Below, in pieces: positions 58,390-64,000 of a stretch of DNA of 64,000 bases. The translations under genes and the position numbers were made by a program. Source of the DNA: Heloderma charlesbogerti (Eukaryota; Chordata; Lepidosauria; Squamata; Helodermatidae); assembly GCA_026122225.1 (NCBI GenBank), contig JANEZZ010002362.1, positions 248,001 through 312,000 of the forward strand, written 5' to 3'. The notes beneath the pieces were generated by a model. The model was not told the origin of the DNA. It saw only the letters and a program-made list of their open reading frames with translations, and searched no databases. Each line of letters begins with the position of its first letter. The stretch's first letter is position 1.

Positions 58390-60256
58390 GCTTTGTGTTG
58401 TTGTTTGTTGTTCAGTCGATAAGTCATGTCTGACTTTTCGTGACCCCATGGACCATAGCACGCCAGGCCTTCCTGTCCTCCAGTGTCTCCCGGAGTGTGC
58501 TCAAGTTCATATTCATTGCATTGGTGATGCTATCTAGCCATCTCATCCTCTGCCGTCCCCTTCTCCTTTTGCCTTCAATCTTTCCCAGCATCAGGGTCTT
58601 TTCCAGGGAGTTTTCTCTTCGCATTAGGTGGCCAAAATATTTGAGCTTCAGCTTCAGTATCTGTCCTTCCAGTGAGCACTCAGGGTTGATTTCCTTTAGA
58701 CTGACTGATTTGACTAAGGGTGCACGAAAGTCACTTACCTGGTCTCGCAGCTTTTCGTGGGGGGGGGGGAGGCGCTTCGCTGCTCTCCCCGCGAAGTTCA
58801 GGCCGGGGAGGGGAGGCTTCCTGCCTCGCGCGGCCGAAATTCAGGCCAGTGAGGAGGCGCCTCGCCTCGCCGCAAAATTAAAAGTAAAAAAAAAAAACAC
58901 GCCCCTGTGATAGGCTACGGGATGATTAACGTAGCCTATCACGGCTAGATCTGCAAAGTCAGCCGTGATAGGCTACGTAAATCGTCACGTAGCCTATCAC
59001 GGGTGACTTAAAAAAAAAAAAAAAAAAACGCGTACGCAAATGGCGGCCCCCATAGGGAGCCGCCATTCCCGTTCCTTATTTGGTCGCTGTAGTCTATGTA
59101 ATCTTTACGTAGACTACAGCGACCAAATAAGGAACGGGAATGGCGGCTCCCTATGGGGGCCGCCATTTGCGTACGCGCTTTTTTTTTTTAAAGTCACCCG
59201 TGATAGGCTACGTGACGATTTATGTAGCCTGTCACAGCTGACTTTGCAAATCTAGCCGTGATAGGCTACGTTAATCGTCACGTAGCCTATCACGGGGGCG
59301 TTTCTTTTTTTTCTTTTACTGGAACGGTGGCGGCGGCAGCCGGTCGAAAGACTGGCTGCCGCTCCCGCCCCGGATGAACACCCGCCGAACCGCCGGCCGG
59401 ACCCGCTGCCGGGAGGGACATTCGCCAAAGGTAAGTCCCGTCCCGGGGGTGGTGTGGGGGGCGGGGGGGGGCGGAGAATTTCTCCCCGAAACTTGTTCGG
59501 GGGGCCGAACACATTGGCGCTCAGCCCCCCGAAGTTTCGGGGAGAAATTCTCCACCAACCCTAGTAGTCAATGAAGCAGAAATAGACGTTTTTCTGGAAT
59601 TTTCTTGCTTTCTCCATGATGCAGCAAATGTTGGTGATTTGATCTCTATTTCCTCTGCCTCTTCAAAACCCAGCTTGTACTTCTGGTAGTTCTCCGTTCA
59701 CATGCTGCTGAAGCCTAACTTGTAGGATTTTGAGCATCACCTTGCTGGCATGTGAAATGAGCGCAATTGTGTGGTAGTTTGAACACTCTTTGGCATTGTC
59801 CTTCTTTGGATTTGGAATGTAAACTGACCTTTTCCAGTCTTGTGGCCACTGATGTGTGTTCCAAATTTGTTGGCATATTGAGTGCAGCAGTTTAACAGCA
59901 TCATCTTTGAGGATTTTAAATAGCTCAGCTGGAATACTGTCATCTCCGCTAGCTTTGTTGTTAGTAATGCTTCCTAAGGCCCACTTGACTTCACTCTCTA
60001 GGATGTCCGGCTCAAGTTCAGTGACTGCACTATCATGGCTACCAGGGACATTCAGATCTTTCCTGTATAGTTCTTCTGTGTATTCTTTCCACTTCTTCTT
60101 AATCTCATCTGCTTCTGTTAGGTCCCTGCCTTCTTTGTCCTTTATCATGCCCATCTTTGCACAAAATGTTCCCTTGAGATCTCCGATTTTCTTGAAAAGA
60201 TCTCTAGTCTTTCCCATTCTATTGTTTTCCTTGATTTCTTTGCATTGTACACTAGT
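58390..60256 (-). mobile_element. BovB (RTE) LINE, internally deleted
   Basis: Inserted in the L2-like LINE. The right part (60256-59564) encodes YTEELYRKDLN, LEPDILESEVKWALGSITNN, KASGDDSIPAELF, ICQQIWNTHQWPQDWKRSVY, ALISHASKVMLKILQVRLQQ, and then a stop codon (59663-59665) where an arginine is usual. The left part (58714-58390) encodes the C-terminus: SLEKTLMLGKIEGKRRRGRQ, RMRWLDSITNAMN, AWRAMVHGVTKSQT. The region between, including the catalytic RT motifs, is missing and replaced by copy D. BovB is typical of squamates and is also known in ruminants through horizontal transfer. Confidence 0.9.
58715..59563 (+). mobile_element. Hairpin-chain fold-back element, copy D
   Basis: Left end TAAGGGTGCACGAAAGTCAC, right end GGAGAAATTCTCCACCAACC then CTA. 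Same orientation as copy A, opposite to B. It is a large palindrome centred near 59103 (TAGTCTATGTA and TACGTAGACTA). Arms carry GATAGGCTACG-type pairs (58911-58945, 58964-59001, 59199-59237, 59257-59293) and GGCGGCCCCCATAGGGAGCC-type pairs. The flanks are not duplicated, and about 0.7-0.8 kb of BovB is missing here. Confidence 0.8.
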
Positions 60257-60797
60257 ACAAATACCTTAAACCTGGCCCGGTAGCGAATAGGCAGCCAGTG
60301 CAGTTCCCTCAGCAAAGGAGTTACATGCTGAAAAGGGGCAGCTCCCGACAACAGCCGAGCTGCTGCATTCTCCACTAGCGCCAGCTTCCGGACCAGCCTT
60401 AAGGGCAGCCCCACACAGAGCGCATTGCAATAATCCAGTCTTGAAGTTACTAATGCCTGTACCACCGTGGTCAAGGTATCCCTGTCCAAGAGAGGCCATA
60501 GCTGGTGAACCAGCCAGAGCTGGTAAAAGGCACTCTGAGCTGCCACGATCACCTGGGCCTCCAACGACAATGATGGATTTGGAGTACCCCCAGACTACGG
60601 ACCTGATCTTTCAGAGGGAGTGCAACCCCATCCAGAACAGGCAATGAGCCTACCTCCCGGACCCAGGAACCACTCACCCACAGGGCTTCCGTCTTGCCAG
60701 GATTCCGTTTCAGTTTATTGGCCCTCATCCAGCCCATCACTGAGTCTAGGCACTGATTCAGGATTTGCACAGCCTCTCCTGATTCAGATGTCACAGG

Positions 60798-61664
60798 TAG
60801 GGATGGCAGAGAATTCCACCACGGATCTCGGTGCGGCCGAATGCCAGTGCATTTGGCCCCCCGAAATCTGTGGCGGAACGGCCTGCCCCCCCACCCCCCC
60901 ACGGATCCCCCCCCAGGACGAGACTTACCTGGGGCGGATCTTCTGGGCGGCAGCGGCTGCGCTGCCGCCACCATTTGTATACTTGTGGTTTGTTTGGTTT
61001 TTTTCAAGACGTGATAGGCTACATAAAGATTTACGTAGCCTATCATGGCTGGGTAAAAAAACAAAAAACAAAACCGCATACGCAAATAGTGGTGGCTACA
61101 GCCGCCGCCATTTGCGTTCCTTATTTTTGGTGTCATAGTCTACGTAAATATTTACGTAGACTAAGATGGTGAAAAATAAGGGAATGCAAATAGCGTAGCG
61201 AGCGCTCTTTGCGTCCCTTTTTGATTCGCCGTTTTAGCCTACGTAAAGATTTGCATAGGCTAAAACGGTGAACCAAAAGGGACTCAAATAGCGCCCGCTA
61301 CGCTATTTGCGTTCCCCTTTCTTTTCGCCATCATAGTCTACGTGAATATATACGTAGACTAAGACGGCCAAAAATAAGGAACGCAAATGGCGGCGGCCAT
61401 AGCCGCCGACATTTGTGTACGCTTTTTTTTTTTTTTTACCCAGAGCCCTCCGCAGCTGGAAATCCGCCTGCGGACGGTCTGGCCTGGGCCTGGCCGGCTG
61501 CTCCGCGGAGCCGCCGTGGAGCATAGCTGGCCATCGAGGATTCCAGGAGGGAGGAACGGAGCGCCTCCCCCCCCGTTGAGGATTCCAGAGGGAGGGACGG
61601 AATGCCTCCCCCCCCCACCATAAGCATAATCCGCGGAAAGGTAAGTACATTTCATACATCCCTA
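60798..61664 (+). mobile_element. Hairpin-chain fold-back element, copy E, perfect 8-bp TSD
   Basis: Starts TAGGGATGGCAGAGAATTCC and ends ACATTTCATACATCCCTA, flanked by exact GTCACAGG (60790-60797 and 61665-61672). Eight hairpins run head to tail from about 61010 to 61420: a GATAGGCTACATAAAG pair, then alternating short GC-rich hairpins (61081-61116, 61185-61215, 61285-61312, 61381-61420) and long ones (61117-61184, 61215-61282, 61313-61380) centred on TACGTAAATATTTACGTA-like sequences. GACTTACCTGG and AAGGTAAGTAC flank the chain. Confidence 0.88.
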
Positions 61665-62436
61665 GTCACAGGGAGACAGAGCTGCGTGTCATCAGCATAC
61701 TGATGGCATATAGCTCCAAATCCCCTAATGACCGCTCCCAGCGGCTTCATATAGATGTTAAACAACATTGGGGACAGGATGGTACTCTGCGGCAGCCCAT
61801 AGCTCAATTGCCAAGGGGCTGAGGAATAGTCACCCAATGTTACTCTCTGAAATCGGCCCTGTAGGTAGGATCGGCACCACTGTAGCACAGTGCCTCCAAT
61901 ACCCATCCCACGGAGTTGATCCAGGAGGATATCATGGTCAATGGTATCAAAAGCCGATGAAAGATCGAGCAGAATTAACAGGGTTGCACTCCCCCTGTCC
62001 CTCTCTCGATGAAGGTCATCCATCAGGGCGACCAAGGCTGATTCAGTCCCATAACCAGAATGAAACCCAGACTGAAATGGGTCTAGATAATTAGTATCCT
62101 CCAAGAGTGCCTGCAATTGGTTCGCCACAACCCTGTCAAGTACCTTCCCTAGAAAAGGGGTAGTTGTGACTGGACAGTAGTTGTCTAATACTGTTGGGTC
62201 CAGGGTGGGCTTCTTCAGGAGTGGCCACACTACTGCCTCCTTAAGGACAGCAGGGACCACCCCTTCCCTTAGGGAAATATTTATCACTCCCTGGACCCAC
62301 CCAGTCATACCCCTTCGGCTAGCTTTTATTAGCCAGGAGGGACAGGGATCAAGAGGGCACGTGGTCGGTTGCATTATTGCAAGCATCTTGTCCATATCAT
62401 CAGGCCGTAACAACTGGAACTGATCCCACAAAATCG

Positions 62437-63389
62437 TAGGGATGTCAGAGAATTCTGCCAGTGCATTCGGCCACCCGAACTCCGTGGCGGAACAGCCTGC
62501 CCCCCTGCCCCCCATGGATTCCCCCCCAGGACGAGACTTACCTGGGGCAGATCTTCCGGGTGGCGGTGGCTGCAGCGGCAGTGGAAGCGGCCGGTCTTCT
62601 GACCGGCCGCCACCACCGCCATTTCCAGGCTTGTGTATATATATAAAAAAAGACGTGATAGGCTACGTAAAGATTTACGTAGCCTATCATGGCTAGGTTA
62701 AAAAAAAAAAAAAAGACGTGATAGGCTACATAAATCTTTACGTAGCCTATCATGGTTGGGTGGGTTTAAAAAACAACAACACCGTGTACGCAAATGGCGG
62801 CGGCTATGGCCGCCACCATTTGTGTTCCTTCTTTTTACCGTCTTAATCTACATAAATATTTACGTAGACTATGACGGCGAAAAGAAAGGGGAACGCAAAT
62901 AGCGTAGCGGGCGCTATTTGCGTCCCTTTTTCATTCACTGTTTTAGCCTACGTAAATCTTTACGTCGGCTAAAACAGTGAATGAAAAAGGGACGCAAATA
63001 GCGCCCGCTACACTATTTGTGTTCCCCTTTCTTTTTGCCGTCATGGTCTACGTAAATATTTACATAGATTAAGACGGTAAAAAGAGGGAACGCAAATGGT
63101 GGCGGCCGTAGCTGCTGCCATTTGCGTACGCGGTTGGTTTTGTGTGTGTGTGTGTTTTTAGCCAGAGCCCTTCGCGGCCGGAGATCCGGCTGCGGACGGC
63201 TCTGGCCTGGCCGGGCCTGGCTGGCTGCTCCGCAGAGCTGCCGTGGAGCACAGCTGGCCATTGGAGGATTCCGGGGGAAGGAACGGAGCGCCTCCCCCCC
63301 TGGCCAGGATTCTTGGGGGAGGGGCAGAACGCCTCCCCCCCACCATCAACATAATCCGTGGAAAGGTAAGTCACTTTCATACATCCCTA
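62437..63389 (+). mobile_element. Hairpin-chain fold-back element, copy F, 8-bp TSD
   Basis: Starts TAGGGATGTCAGAGAATTCT and ends CACTTTCATACATCCCTA. Flanks CAAAATCG and TAAAATCG match at seven of eight. It is a close relative of copy E but with two GATAGGCTACGTAAAG-type hairpins (62656-62693 and 62717-62755) instead of one, then the same alternating series to about 63127. A GT run near 63138-63154 stands where E has a T run. Confidence 0.87.
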
Positions 63390-63920
63390 TAAAATCGGGC
63401 AGATGGTGGCATCAGACACCTTGGCTGGTACTGCACTAACAACAGCATCAAGGTTGCTGCGGAGACAAGCGATTTTGTCCTCAAAGTGCGATGCAAAAAG
63501 GTCACAGCGGGTCCTTGATGGGTCCAGGGCCCCATTTACTGGGGAAGATGTTAACAACCGCCGGACCACCCGGAAGAGCTCCGCTGGATGGCTACTTGAG
63601 GATGCAATGGAGGCAGCAAAATAAACCTTCTTTGCTGCCCGCACTGTCACACAGTAGGCATGATTATGCACTCTAGAGCATGCTCGGTCGTCTTCACTTT
63701 GAGTCTTGCGCCATTTGCGTTCCAGCTGAAGTCCAGCCTGTTTCATTGACCGCAGCTCCCCAGTATACCAGGGAGCAGAATGGGCTCCACAGTGCTGGAG
63801 AGGGCACTCAGGTGCGATCATGTCGATGGCCCTCCGCATCTCACTGTTTCACAGTGAGGCTAGGGTCTCAGCTGGATCACCAGCTCTCTCCACTGGAAAA
63901 TCCCCAAGAGCATTCAGAAA

Positions 63921-64000
63921 TAGGGATGTACGAAACACCTACCTGGCTCTGTGCCGGGCAATCCGTGGTGGGGGGGAGGCGCTCTGTCCCTCTCCCCGGA
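63921..64000 (+). mobile_element. Hairpin-chain fold-back element, copy G (left end, cut by window)
   Basis: TAGGGATGTACGAAACACCT, then ACCTGGCTCTGTGCCGGGCA and a GGGGGGAGGCGCTCTGTCCC-type block. It matches the inverse of the right end of copies C, E and F. The rest lies beyond the window. Confidence 0.75.

Larger units (their letters stand above)
57952..63920 (-). mobile_element. L2-like LINE, multiply interrupted
   Basis: Four pieces on the minus strand: 63920-63390, 62436-61665, 60797-60257 and about 58390-57952, separated by foreign elements. The RT core (62436-61665) contains LLKKPTLDPTVLDNYCPVTT, DPFQSGFHSGYGTESALVAL, LDLSSAFDTIDHDIL, GLPQSTILSPMLFNIYMKPL and the catalytic YADDTQL, as in L2/CR1-type RTs. 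The next piece holds WMRANKLKRNPGKTEALWVS, and after a frameshift near 60570, SRLDYCNALCVGLPL. The 3' end is a TTTATTTA-rich tail at 57960. The 5' endonuclease region is not in the window. Inactive as it stands; the L2 clade label is from motifs only. Confidence 0.85.

Noticed and set aside
61652..62515. A host gene encoding a 287-residue reverse transcriptase
   Set aside because: It is part of the L2-like LINE, and its ends run into flanking fold-back elements.
61010..63127. Regularly spaced palindromic units resembling a CRISPR array
   Set aside because: Units vary in sequence and length, adjoin without unique spacers, lie in a eukaryotic genome with LINEs and introns, and are bounded by transposon ends with target duplications.

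Overview
The window is nuclear DNA from a vertebrate, most likely a squamate reptile (a lizard-type genome). It has widely spaced short exons with canonical splice sites, many microsatellites, and a squamate-like set of repeats: BovB (RTE) and L2/CR1-type LINEs, tRNA-derived SINEs, 5S rRNA-derived SINEs, and many palindromic hAT-type DNA elements. The order was inferred from the sequence alone.

Region 1, about 1-47.3 kb: the 3' end of CACNA2D3, the voltage-gated calcium channel alpha2delta-3 subunit, on the + strand. Seven exons (1086-1161, 4246-4298, 9734-9789, 13309-13420, 43290-43400, 44111-44216, 46869-46961) join in one open frame of 201 residues. They end in a hydrophobic GPI-signal tail, a stop codon and a 3'UTR with AATAAA at 47275-47280. 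The 5' part of the gene lies before position 1. The seventh-to-last to last introns hold only repeats; the largest is about 29.9 kb. One exon (44111-44216) appears to use a splice acceptor 21 nt upstream of the expected junction, adding seven residues.

Region 2, 47.3-57.3 kb: intergenic DNA with no supported host gene. It contains hAT-type elements, an exact three-copy 51-bp tandem repeat, a compound microsatellite and a large hierarchical palindrome (51372 to about 52345).

Region 3, 57.3-64 kb: layered transposons. A minus-strand L2-like LINE (57952-63920) is split by a minus-strand BovB LINE (about 58390-60256). Both are interrupted by GC-rich fold-back elements of 0.64-0.95 kb, and a further copy runs off the window end.

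Most striking are these fold-back elements. At least seven copies (22.3, 51.4, 57.3, 58.7, 60.8, 62.4 and 63.9 kb) have TAGGGATG-type ends. Three or four have good 8-bp target duplications, which is the hAT signature. Their interiors are chains of hairpins built on a CTACGTAA core. None carries a transposase, and they differ from one another in hairpin number. A larger set of AT-rich elements shares the same end sequence and 8-bp duplications, so one hAT-type machinery probably mobilised all of them.
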